Assembly: GCA_024235935.1 (NCBI GenBank)
Contig: JACKLL010000012.1
Coordinates: 40,240 to 104,239, forward strand
Reading direction: 5' to 3'
DNA length: 64,000 bases
Origin: Rhodoferax sp.
GTDB lineage: Bacteria; Pseudomonadota; Gammaproteobacteria; Burkholderiales; Burkholderiaceae_C
In this document: one piece after another, positions 32,878 through 41,332 of the stretch
Position numbering within the stretch: position 1 is the first letter of the stretch
How the letters are laid out: every line of letters begins with the position of its first letter
The notes under the pieces: generated by a model
Told to the model about the DNA's origin: nothing
The model's database searches: none
Seen by the model: only the letters and a program-made list of their open reading frames with translations
Position numbers and translations under genes: made by a program

Positions 32878-34806
32878 ATGAACGCACGTATCGAACCGGC
32901 GGTGGCGCTGCAAGCGCCCGCCTATGTCAAGAACAAGGCGCTGATCGCCTGGGTGGCCGACGTGGCCGCCCTGACCAAGCCAGACCAGGTGGTCTGGTGC
33001 GACGGCTCTGCCGAAGAGTACGAGCGCATGTGCCAGCAACTCGTGGCCTCCGGCACCTTCCGCAAGCTCAACCCGGTCAAGCGGCCGAATTCCTACCTGG
33101 CATGGTCGGATCCGAGCGACGTGGCACGGGTGGAGGACCGCACCTTCATCTGCGCCGACACCAGGGAAGAGGCTGGCCCGACCAATAACTGGATGGCACC
33201 GCAGGACATGCGCGCCTTGCTGCAGCATGGCCAGGCGGACGGTACGCCGGCACTGTTCGACGGCTGCATGCGCGGGCGTACCATGTATGTGGTGCCGTTC
33301 TCGATGGGGCCGCTGGGATCGCACATCTCGCATATCGGCATCGAGTTGTCTGACAGCCCGTACGTGGTGGTCAACATGAAGATCATGACCCGCATGGGCC
33401 GTGCCGTTTACGACGTACTGGGGTCCGATGGCGCATTCGTGCCCTGCGTGCATTCCGTGGGCGCACCGCTGCAGGCGGGTCAGGCCGATGTCGCCTGGCC
33501 GTGCAACAAGACCAAGTACATCGTGCATTACCCCAAGACGCGCGAGATCTGGTCCTACGGATCCGGCTACGGCGGCAACGCATTGCTGGGCAAGAAATGC
33601 TTTGCACTGCGCATCGCCTCCAACATGGGCCGTGCCGCTGCGCAGGAGGGTGACGGCGCGCCGGGATGGCTGGCCGAGCACATGCTCATTCTTGGCGTGA
33701 CCAATCCGCAGGGCCGCAAATACCATGTGGCGGCAGCCTTCCCCAGCGCCTGCGGCAAGACGAATTTCTCGATGATGGTTCCGCCGGCGGCCTTCGAGGG
33801 CTGGAAGGTCACCACCATCGGCGACGACATTGCCTGGATCAAGCCGAATGCGGACGGACGCCTGGTGGCGATCAACCCCGAAGCCGGTTATTTCGGTGTG
33901 GCGCCGGGTACCAGCATGCATACCAACCCCAACTGCATGGCCAGCCTCACGCGTGACGTGATCTTCACCAACGTGGCACTGACCGACGACGGCGACGTGT
34001 GGTGGGAGGGCATGGAAGACGACGAAGGCGGCAAGCTGCCCGAGCACCTGATCGACTGGCAAGGCAAGGACTGGACGCCGCAGATCGCGCTGGACACCGG
34101 CACCGGCGGCAAACGACGCCCGGCGGCGCACCCGAATGCCCGCTTCACGGTAGCGGCGATCAACAACCCGGCGCTGGACCCAGCCTGGGACGATCCGGCC
34201 GGCGTGCCGATCGACGCCTTCATCTTCGGTGGCCGACGCTCGACCACCGTGCCCCTGGTGACCGAGGCCCGCAGCTGGGTCGAAGGCGTCTACATGGCCG
34301 CGACGATGGGCTCGGAGACCACCGCAGCCGCGGCTGGCCAGCAGGGCGTGGTGCGCCGCGACCCGTTTGCGATGCTGCCGTTCATGGGCTACAACATGAG
34401 CGACTATTTCCAGCACTGGCTGCAGATGGGCGAAAAGCTCGCAGCCTCTGGCGCCACGCTGCCGCGGATCTACACCACCAACTGGTTCCGCAAGGGTGCA
34501 GATGGCAAGTTTGTCTGGCCAGGTTATGGCGAGAACATGCGCGTACTCACATGGATGATCGACCGCCTGGAAGATCGCAAGACGGGTGTGGATCACGTGT
34601 TCGGGGTTAGCCCGGCCTACGAAGAATTCAACTGGAACGGTCTGGCGTTCACGCCGGAGCAGTTCGCCATGGTGACCAGCATCGACCCTGCGGCCTGGAC
34701 GGCAGAACTCAAGCTGCATGCCGAGCTGTTCCAGCAGCTGGCCCATCACCTGCCGGCCCAACTGCAGGAAACCCGCAGCCGCATCGAAAGCCGGCTGGCA
34801 GCCTGA
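32878..34806 (+). CDS. pckG: GTP-dependent phosphoenolpyruvate carboxykinase
   Basis: The 642-residue enzyme converts oxaloacetate and GTP to phosphoenolpyruvate, CO2 and GDP, the first committed step of gluconeogenesis. Signatures include FPSACGKTNFSMM with the P-loop and active-site Cys292, GDDIAWIKPN for metal binding, and GGRRSTTVPLVTEA near the C-terminus. The ATG at 32878 follows CAGGAG by ten bases and matches the family N-terminus. It is monocistronic: a strong terminator follows at once. The preceding 531-base gap probably holds its carbon-source control. Confidence 0.97.
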   Translation: MNARIEPAVALQAPAYVKNKALIAWVADVAALTKPDQVVWCDGSAEEYERMCQQLVASGTFRKLNPVKRPNSYLAWSDPSDVARVEDRTFICADTREEAGPTNNWMAPQDMRALLQHGQADGTPALFDGCMRGRTMYVVPFSMGPLGSHISHIGIELSDSPYVVVNMKIMTRMGRAVYDVLGSDGAFVPCVHSVGAPLQAGQADVAWPCNKTKYIVHYPKTREIWSYGSGYGGNALLGKKCFALRIASNMGRAAAQEGDGAPGWLAEHMLILGVTNPQGRKYHVAAAFPSACGKTNFSMMVPPAAFEGWKVTTIGDDIAWIKPNADGRLVAINPEAGYFGVAPGTSMHTNPNCMASLTRDVIFTNVALTDDGDVWWEGMEDDEGGKLPEHLIDWQGKDWTPQIALDTGTGGKRRPAAHPNARFTVAAINNPALDPAWDDPAGVPIDAFIFGGRRSTTVPLVTEARSWVEGVYMAATMGSETTAAAAGQQGVVRRDPFAMLPFMGYNMSDYFQHWLQMGEKLAASGATLPRIYTTNWFRKGADGKFVWPGYGENMRVLTWMIDRLEDRKTGVDHVFGVSPAYEEFNWNGLAFTPEQFAMVTSIDPAAWTAELKLHAELFQQLAHHLPAQLQETRSRIESRLAA

Positions 34807-34820
34807 TCCGCTGCACAATG

Positions 34821-34849
34821 AAAAAGGCCACCTTGCGGTGGCCTTTTTT
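34821..34849 (+). terminator. Rho-independent terminator of pckG
   Basis: AAAAAGGCCACC, loop TTGC, GGTGGCCTTTTTT: a 12-base stem with four-base loop and run of six T. The A-run at the other side makes it usable for the convergent gene too. Confidence 0.95.
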
Positions 34850-34892
34850 GCTGGCGTTGGCGCAATGCAAGCGCCGCGCGATCCCCTGGGGA

Positions 34893-35396
34893 TCAGTTCC
34901 AGCGCAGTGGCAGCAGATGACGGGTCGCGTGGCGGGCGAACGGCCACTGTGGCAGCGTCTCGCCGCGGGCCTGTGCCGTTTGCTCGGCGCGGGTGCGGGC
35001 GATGTCGAGCTCGGCCATCAGACGCGGGTCCGCGACAGCGGCCGACCAGGTGCGTGCATCGGCAGCGGCTTCGCGACGCGCCAGCAGGTAAGCGTCGATG
35101 GCGCCTTTGAGGCGGGTCGGCCAGGCGCGGATGGCCTCGGAGAATACCGCCAGCAGCGCGAACACGATGGCCCACATGGCGATCCAGGCGAGCAGCAGAT
35201 GGCCATCGGCCCATGCGCTGACGATCTGATCTGCCACCACGATGGCAGCGGCAACACCACCGGCGACCAGTGCACCAGCAGTCCCTTTGGAGCTATTTGC
35301 CTTGGATGTGAGTGATTGCACCGCGGAGAGTCCGTCGGTCATCCGCGCCAGCCCACCGTGGGTGCGCGGGAAATCGGGGGAGACGAAACTGGTCAT
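34893..35396 (-). CDS. Conserved small membrane protein of unknown function
   Basis: The 167-residue protein begins MTSFVSPDFPRTHGGLARM; ATG 35396 follows GAAGGA. It has two membrane segments (about 42-60 and 68-92: VAAAIVVADQIVSAWADGHL then LLAWIAMWAIVFALLAVF) and a C-terminal amphipathic region rich in Ala/Arg (LLARREAAADARTWSAAVAD). I recall similar short proteins in Burkholderiales but none with a known role. It shares an intergenic region with a divergent LysR gene. Confidence 0.65.
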   Translation of the reverse strand: MTSFVSPDFPRTHGGLARMTDGLSAVQSLTSKANSSKGTAGALVAGGVAAAIVVADQIVSAWADGHLLLAWIAMWAIVFALLAVFSEAIRAWPTRLKGAIDAYLLARREAAADARTWSAAVADPRLMAELDIARTRAEQTAQARGETLPQWPFARHATRHLLPLRWN

Positions 35397-35471
35397 GATG
35401 GCTTTTCCTTCTTCAACGCAGGATGATTCCTGCACAGCGCTATATTAGGGTTAACGCTAGTGCGATTCAAC

Positions 35472-35488
35472 TTTATCTTTGTGATAAA
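35472..35488. promoter_or_regulatory. Palindrome between the membrane-protein and LysR genes
   Basis: TTTATC-N5-GATAAA is a perfect six-base inverted repeat 33 bases upstream of the LysR start. It overlaps a second repeat ATCTTT-N6-AAAGAT (35475-35492). It may be an operator for this LysR protein. Confidence 0.3.
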
Positions 35489-35521
35489 AGATATTCATAT
35501 CGCTGATGAGTAATTGCTGAC

Positions 35522-36487
35522 ATGCCCCATTCCGCCACCAACTTCCGCACCCTGGATCTCAATCTGCTGCGGGTGTTCGACGCCGTGATGGCCGAGCGCA
35601 GCCTGACCCGTGCCGCACGCAGCCTGTCCCTGACGCAGCCGGCGGTGAGCAATGCGCTCAGCCGCCTGCGGGTCGCGCTGGGGGACGAGCTGGTGCGGCG
35701 CAGCGGGCAAGGGGTGTCGCCGACACCCCGCGCGATGAGCCTGTGGCCGTCGGTGCGCGACGCCTTGCGGCAGTTGCAGCAGTCACTGGCGCCAGACGGC
35801 TTCGTGCCAGCCGAGGCCGAAAACGCCTTCGTGATTGCCATGGCCGACGCTACGGCCGTGGAACTGGTGCCTCGCCTGATGGCCATTGCCGCGGCGGAGG
35901 CGCCCCGGGTATCGATGCGGGTCGTTCCGCTGGCCACCCGCGACCCGCGAAAGCTGCTCGACGAGGAGACCATCGACCTGGCGATCGGCCATTTTCCCGC
36001 CGTGAAGGCCGATCTCGGGGCGCAGGCACAGGTTGGCAAGGGCGTCTCCTACGCGCTGCGGCGCCTGTACGACAGCGAATATGTCTGCGCCATGCGGGAT
36101 GGCCACCCCTTGGCCAGTGGGCCGCTGACCCTGAGTCGTTTTTGTGCGGCCCGCCATCTGCTGGTCAGTTTCAGCGGCGAGCCCTTCGGCTTCATCGATG
36201 AGGCGCTGGTGGCGCGCGGCCGCAAGCGCCAGGTCGTGCTGACGGTGAACCAGTTTTTCACCGCAGCCCGTGTCGTGGCGGACACGGATCTGCTGACGGT
36301 CTTGCCGCGCCACTTCCTCAGCTCCGCAGGGGTGCTGCAGACGCTGCAGGCGCGTGCCTTGCCGCTGGACGTGCCGCCTATCCAGATCGATGCCATCTGG
36401 CATGTGCGACAGGAAACCCTCAGTGCCCATCGCTGGTTGCGCGATGCGGTGCAGCGGTCGGCGGCCGGCACTGCGGTGGCGGATTAG
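35522..36487 (+). CDS. LysR family transcriptional regulator
   Basis: This is a 321-residue LysR-type protein. The HTH at about 10-70 (LDLNLLRVFDAVMAERSLTRAARSLSLTQPAVSNALSRLRVAL) is canonical; the effector domain follows. The ATG at 35522 fits the family. Its target could be the divergent small membrane gene or a distant operon; the neighbouring phosphoesterase has its own start 96 bases downstream. The NodD/Nac-like effector type is not identifiable. Confidence 0.85.
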   Translation: MPHSATNFRTLDLNLLRVFDAVMAERSLTRAARSLSLTQPAVSNALSRLRVALGDELVRRSGQGVSPTPRAMSLWPSVRDALRQLQQSLAPDGFVPAEAENAFVIAMADATAVELVPRLMAIAAAEAPRVSMRVVPLATRDPRKLLDEETIDLAIGHFPAVKADLGAQAQVGKGVSYALRRLYDSEYVCAMRDGHPLASGPLTLSRFCAARHLLVSFSGEPFGFIDEALVARGRKRQVVLTVNQFFTAARVVADTDLLTVLPRHFLSSAGVLQTLQARALPLDVPPIQIDAIWHVRQETLSAHRWLRDAVQRSAAGTAVAD

Positions 36488-36583
36488 GATGAAGCGGTCT
36501 TCACGCGCGCTGCGTTCGCTCCATCTGCACCGGGGCACTCCGTCCCTGTGTCGCGCGCATGTGACTTGCCGGACGCTACTGAT

Positions 36584-37462
36584 ATGAACATCCAGCTGTT
36601 GTCGGACCTGCACCTCGAAAGCCATCCGCATTTCGTTCCCGAACCTGCGCCGGGTGCCGATCTGCTGGTACTTGCCGGGGACATCGGCTCGTACCAGGCC
36701 GGCTCGCTGCTGACCGATCCGGATTTCGGGCTGGCGCGCTTCTCCCCGCTCCATGGCTGGCCGACGCCGGTGCTGTTTCTGCCCGGAAACCATGAATACG
36801 ATGGCCTGGACTTCGACCTGACCCATGCCCGGCTGCGCACGACCTGTGAGCGGCTTGGCATGGTGTGGCTGGAGCGCGAGGTCGTGCGCATGGCCGGCGT
36901 GCGCTTTGTCGGGACCACGCTTTGGACCGACTTCGACGCGCTCGCGCCGGCCCCCCGGCAAGCCGGTGCGACGCTCACCGACCAGCTGCGCGCCCGTGAC
37001 AAGGCCTTTCGCGCTGCCAATTACTACCTGCGCAAGAACACCAGCATGCGCAATGGCGAACCGATGCTGGCGCAGGCCTTGCGCGAGCAGGGTCTGCGGT
37101 GCCAGCAATGGTTGCGCTCGGCACTGGAAGAGCCCTGCACGGAGCCGACGGTGGTGGTCACCCATTTCGCACCCAGCCTCCAAAGCGCCGACCCGCGCTA
37201 CGGCCTGACCCCCGGAACGGCTGGCTTCTGCAACGCACTGGACGACCTGCTGGAGCGGGCCGACCTGTGGCTGCACGGCCATCTGCATGCGCCCAGCGAC
37301 TATGTGCATCGCGGATGCCGGGTGGTCGCCAATCCGCTCGGTTATGCGGGCAAGAACGAGCAGCGCGCCTTCTTGCCGCGGTCGGTCATCGTCCTGGACA
37401 CGGGTCGGCCAACCCGGCTGCCACTTGATGTGCGTCAAGTTGATCCGCGCCCGGGCCACTAG
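36584..37462 (+). CDS. Calcineurin-like metallophosphoesterase
   Basis: This 292-residue phosphoesterase has all five metal motifs of the family: SDLHLE (Asp8, His10), LAGDIG, LPGNHEYD, THFAPS and GHLH. Members hydrolyse phosphomono- or diesters such as nucleotides, Ap4A or cyclic nucleotides; the substrate is not readable. No signal peptide, so cytoplasmic. ATG 36584 was chosen because the SDLHLE motif is normally within ten residues of the start. The 3' end contains the FNR-type box of the stress-protein gene that follows. Confidence 0.85.
   Translation: MNIQLLSDLHLESHPHFVPEPAPGADLLVLAGDIGSYQAGSLLTDPDFGLARFSPLHGWPTPVLFLPGNHEYDGLDFDLTHARLRTTCERLGMVWLEREVVRMAGVRFVGTTLWTDFDALAPAPRQAGATLTDQLRARDKAFRAANYYLRKNTSMRNGEPMLAQALREQGLRCQQWLRSALEEPCTEPTVVVTHFAPSLQSADPRYGLTPGTAGFCNALDDLLERADLWLHGHLHAPSDYVHRGCRVVANPLGYAGKNEQRAFLPRSVIVLDTGRPTRLPLDVRQVDPRPGH
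37425..37438 (+). promoter_or_regulatory. FNR/ANR-type box upstream of the universal stress protein gene
   Basis: TTGAT-GTGC-GTCAA matches the FNR/ANR half-site rule TTGAT-N4-RTCAA and is part of the longer palindrome ACTTGA-N6-TCAAGT. A -10-like TAGACT (37460-37465) follows so that the box centre falls at about -41.5 from the predicted start, the class II activation position. It lies inside the end of the upstream gene. Confidence 0.65.
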
Positions 37463-37531
37463 ACTCGGTGTTGTGAGAAATGCACGGAGTGCATCGCCTT
37501 TTCAACCACCACCCGATGGGGACACACGCTT

Positions 37532-37954
37532 ATGAAGATCCTGCTCGCAGTCGATGGCAGCCCGTACACCAAGAAGATGCTCGCCTATCTGGTCACCCAC
37601 GGCGAAACCTTTGGGGGCAACAACAGTTTCACGCTGTTCACGGTGCAGCCGGCCGTGCCACCCCGTGCACGTGCGGCCCTGGGCAAGGCGGTTGTCGATC
37701 AGTACCAGCTGGACGAGGCCGAGCGCATTCTGGCACCGGTGGCCAAGTTCCTGGTGCGCCACGGTATCGATGCCAAGTCAGCCTGGAAAGTCGGGCACGC
37801 CGGTGAGATGATCGCCAAGTTCGCCGATGCCGGCAAATACGACCTGCTGGTGATGGGCTCACACGGGCATGGCGCACTGGGCAATCTGGTCATGGGTTCG
37901 GTTGCCACCAAGGTGCTGGCGCACTGCAAGGTGCCGACGCTGCTGGTGCGTTGA
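37532..37954 (+). CDS. Universal stress protein (UspA family)
   Basis: This 140-residue Usp-domain protein begins MKILLAVDGSPYTKKML and ends with the ATP-binding-type loop MGSHGHGALGNLVMGSVATKVLAHCKVPTLLV (G-2x-G-9x-G-S/T pattern). Cytoplasmic, usually dimeric, protecting cells in stress or stationary phase. The FNR/ANR-type box at 37425 suggests low-oxygen induction, as known for several Usp genes in Pseudomonas. The gene stands alone between the phosphoesterase and a convergent TetR gene. Confidence 0.92.
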   Translation: MKILLAVDGSPYTKKMLAYLVTHGETFGGNNSFTLFTVQPAVPPRARAALGKAVVDQYQLDEAERILAPVAKFLVRHGIDAKSAWKVGHAGEMIAKFADAGKYDLLVMGSHGHGALGNLVMGSVATKVLAHCKVPTLLVR

Positions 37955-37991
37955 CGCAGGATCGCGCGCCAGCGCGAACCTGGGGCGCAGG

Positions 37992-38642
37992 TCAGGCCGT
38001 TGGCGCTGCGGTGTCGGCTGGCGCCGTTCGGGCATTGAGGCCGTCGAAACAGGTGCTCATGACCAGCGTGATGATCTGCTCGTCGCTGTACTGGCCGCCC
38101 ATCTTCAGAAATTCCAGCACTGGATCGCAGGCCCGCGCGTACAGCGTGTACAGCACCGCGATCGCCGGCAGGTCCTTGCTGATCGACCCTTCGGCCTGGG
38201 CCGCTTCTATCCATGCACCCAGGCGGTCGCTGACTTCGATGAGGCCGTCCATATAGTCATGGTTGGCCATCAGCGTGGCGCGCAGTGTCGAGTTCTGACT
38301 GGGCAGCGAGGGCATGTCGCCAGCCAGCTTGAGCGCCATGGTCCAGCGCGTGACGGCGCGCAGATTCTCCAGCGGCGGCGCGTCGTCCGGCAAGGACGCG
38401 CACATGTCCTGCGCCTGGCGCATGACCTTGACCATGGCTGCGGCTGCCAGATCTTCCTTGCTTGGAAAATGCTTGTACAGACTGGCCTTGGCGATGCCGA
38501 CGCCGGCGGCGACCTCGTCCACCGTCATCGCGTCGAAACCCTTCTCGGCCAGCAGGCGGTTGACGACCTGGATGATGGCGTCTTCACGCACCTTGAGCAT
38601 TTGTGCCTTGAATGACACGCGGGGGGCAATACTGGTTCTCAT
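37992..38642 (-). CDS. TetR family transcriptional regulator
   Basis: The 216-residue protein has an N-terminal TetR HTH (AIIQVVNRLLAEKGFDAMTVDEVAAGVGIAKASLYKHFPSKEDL, about 22-66) and a variable helical ligand-binding domain. Such proteins usually repress a nearby or distant efflux or metabolic operon. The gene is convergent with usp; on its 5' side is a 199-base gap and then a glyoxalase gene reading away. The most likely target is that glyoxalase/DsbA pair, but this is only positional. Ligand unknown. Confidence 0.85.
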   Translation of the reverse strand: MRTSIAPRVSFKAQMLKVREDAIIQVVNRLLAEKGFDAMTVDEVAAGVGIAKASLYKHFPSKEDLAAAAMVKVMRQAQDMCASLPDDAPPLENLRAVTRWTMALKLAGDMPSLPSQNSTLRATLMANHDYMDGLIEVSDRLGAWIEAAQAEGSISKDLPAIAVLYTLYARACDPVLEFLKMGGQYSDEQIITLVMSTCFDGLNARTAPADTAAPTA

Positions 38643-38841
38643 GGCGCGATTCTAGCCATTGCGGTTCAATATCTGCACTGAAGTGTCACTCGCCGACCCA
38701 TTGGTCGGCCATTTGCCAGTGTCAACGGCGCACTTTTGCGCGTCACCGGCGCGGACACGCGCCGCGCGAAGAGCCCGCCACCGTTCGGGTTACCGCCCTT
38801 CGGTTACCATGCCCGGCTTCATCAGTCAGGATCTATCTCCC

Positions 38842-39264
38842 ATGGCCGCGCTAAGTCCGTTCCACCTCGCTTTTCCCGTGACTTCCCTGAGTCAGGCGCG
38901 CCGCTTCTATGGCGATCTGCTGGGCTGTCCCGAAGGGCGCTCGTCCGAAGACTGGGTTGATTTCGACTTCTTCGGGCATCAGATCGTGGCCCACCTCTCG
39001 CCGCAAGAGGCGGGTCAGAATGCCACCAGCGCCGTCGACGGCCACAACGTGCCGGTGCGCCACTTCGGCATGGTGCTGGATATGCCGCAATGGAACGCGC
39101 TGGCCGACAAACTGCGTGCGGCAGGCACGAAGTTCGTCATCGAGCCCTATGTGCGTTTCAAGGGCGAGGTCGGCGAGCAGGCGACGATGTTCCTGCACGA
39201 CCCCTGCGGCAATGCGCTGGAGTTCAAGGCCTTTGCCGATCGCTCCCAGTTGTTCGCAAAGTAG
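38842..39264 (+). CDS. Small VOC (glyoxalase-like) protein
   Basis: The 140-residue vicinal-oxygen-chelate protein has the fold marks FHLAFPV, ARRFYGDLLGCPEGR, HFGMVLD and NALEFKAF, giving the usual His/His/Glu metal set. It differs from glyoxalase I in lacking the full GSH-binding pattern and could be a dioxygenase-like or fosfomycin-resistance-like enzyme of unknown substrate. ATG 38842 was chosen over a longer frame that would add 61 low-complexity Arg-rich residues. A DsbA-like gene follows after six bases, so they share an operon. Confidence 0.8.
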   Translation: MAALSPFHLAFPVTSLSQARRFYGDLLGCPEGRSSEDWVDFDFFGHQIVAHLSPQEAGQNATSAVDGHNVPVRHFGMVLDMPQWNALADKLRAAGTKFVIEPYVRFKGEVGEQATMFLHDPCGNALEFKAFADRSQLFAK

Positions 39265-39270
39265 GCCCCC

Positions 39271-39933
<663 letters not shown>

Positions 39934-40037
39934 GCGCGCCGCCACCCACCGGTTGGTGGTCGGCCGGCCAAGTCCGGCTTGCCCAGTTCGGTGCGTGTTC
40001 AATAGAATGGCCCGAAACACAGTCTCAGGGAGTGGCC

Positions 40038-40799
40038 ATGATCGAATTCTTCAAGCGTGTCTCCATGCCGCGGATGCGCGTCGCCTTGCGCGCCATGCTG
40101 GTCGGGGTGGCCACGGGTTTTGCCGGTTTGGCATCGGCGGGGTATGTCACGACCTTCGAGTCGGGCATGGACGCCATCTTTTCCCAGACGAGTTTCGGCA
40201 GCAACACGATCGACATCCGGTTCAATCCCACGATGACGGTGGTGGACGCCAACCTTGTGTCGCTGGATTCCAACCAGGAATTCGACTCCCTGTCGGTACT
40301 GCGCGGTGGCCTGGCTTCAAATATCGTTTCGATATTTTTCATTGACAGCATCCCGTTTTGTGGCGCGCCGGGCAACAACATCATCGGGTGTGGCAACTCC
40401 GGCAACCTGATCGCCCTCAAGTCCAGTGCCGCCGCCGATCCCCGTATCGGTGCCAATCTGATGGCGCATGAACTCGGTCACAACCTCGATCTGGACCATC
40501 TCGATGGATCGAACAACAACCTGATGAACCCGAACATCAACAGCTTTTCGTTGACCACGGGATCATTCCTCAATTCCTCGCAGGTGGCGACGATCTTTGC
40601 GACGCGGCCCGGCCCGGGGAATGTGCTGAACAACCAGATCATCCAGAGAGACGATGACGGCTACTTCATATCGATCACGCCGTTTGCCGTCGTTTCCGCC
40701 GTACCCGAGCCCCAGACCTGGCTCATGATGGGGCTGGGGCTGCTTGGCATCATGGCCTGGGTGCGACGCCCCAGACCCATGGCATGGCGCGCCGCCTGA
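40038..40799 (+). CDS. PEP-CTERM exported metalloprotease candidate
   Basis: The 253-residue protein has an N-terminal signal segment (LRAMLVGVATGFAGLASAG), a zinc-type site HELGHNLDLDH (HExxH with a third His six residues on), and a C-terminal sorting signal: VPEPQTWLMMGLGLLGIMAWVRRPR, i.e. the VPEP motif, a membrane segment and an Arg-rich end. Exosortase removes such tails in the envelope. ATG 40038 follows AGGGAG by five bases; a GTG at 40032 is an alternative. A secreted zinc-dependent protease is likely. No exosortase gene lies in the window. Confidence 0.85.
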   Translation: MIEFFKRVSMPRMRVALRAMLVGVATGFAGLASAGYVTTFESGMDAIFSQTSFGSNTIDIRFNPTMTVVDANLVSLDSNQEFDSLSVLRGGLASNIVSIFFIDSIPFCGAPGNNIIGCGNSGNLIALKSSAAADPRIGANLMAHELGHNLDLDHLDGSNNNLMNPNINSFSLTTGSFLNSSQVATIFATRPGPGNVLNNQIIQRDDDGYFISITPFAVVSAVPEPQTWLMMGLGLLGIMAWVRRPRPMAWRAA

Positions 40800-41278
40800 C
40801 GCGCGGGCTGTCCGCTGTCGTGCTGGCCCTGGCTGGCACGGTCGGTTGCTCGGTGGCCGAAACCCGTGCCGATTGGCCGCTGCGCGACTTCCAGTCGTTC
40901 ACCTTGCGTGCACCGGCCGACTGGATCGTGATCGCCGGTGGCATAGACTCCCAGGCCGGCCGGCTGCAGAGCCCGGGCGTCGCCATCAGTTATGACTTCG
41001 GCTTGTATTCGGACCCGTTGAAGCCGCCCTCCGGTGCATGGGATCTGCAGGTGCAAGCCGGCACGATCGACGGACTGCCGGCGCGCTGGGTCGGCTACAA
41101 GCTCCCGGCCGAGGGCACCCCTCCCGTGTGCCTGGGCCTGCATGTGCCGCAGGTGCGCCCGTCGTCCATGGGTCCGATCCGTTTCACGGCGAAGGCCTGT
41201 ACCCTGGATCCGGCCCAACTGGTTCTGGCACGCGCCATCATGGCCACGCTGCACTTCGCGGATCGCAGCAAACCCTGA
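40784..41278 (+). CDS. Possible secreted lipoprotein of unknown function
   Basis: I do not recognise this 164-residue protein. It starts inside the 3' end of the PEP-CTERM protease gene (16-base overlap, different frame) with MARRLTRGLSAVVLALAGTVGC, a signal peptide whose VGC could be a weak lipobox. The mature part is acidic and beta-rich (DFQSFTLRAPADWIVIAGGI, WDLQVQAGTIDGLPARWVGY) with one more Cys pair. The overlap suggests translational coupling with the protease; function unknown. Confidence 0.65.
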   Translation: MARRLTRGLSAVVLALAGTVGCSVAETRADWPLRDFQSFTLRAPADWIVIAGGIDSQAGRLQSPGVAISYDFGLYSDPLKPPSGAWDLQVQAGTIDGLPARWVGYKLPAEGTPPVCLGLHVPQVRPSSMGPIRFTAKACTLDPAQLVLARAIMATLHFADRSKP

Positions 41279-41332
41279 GTCGGCAATGCGCCGTGTGGCG
41301 CTGGCGTGACCTTGCCCAGACAGGTCGAGACA

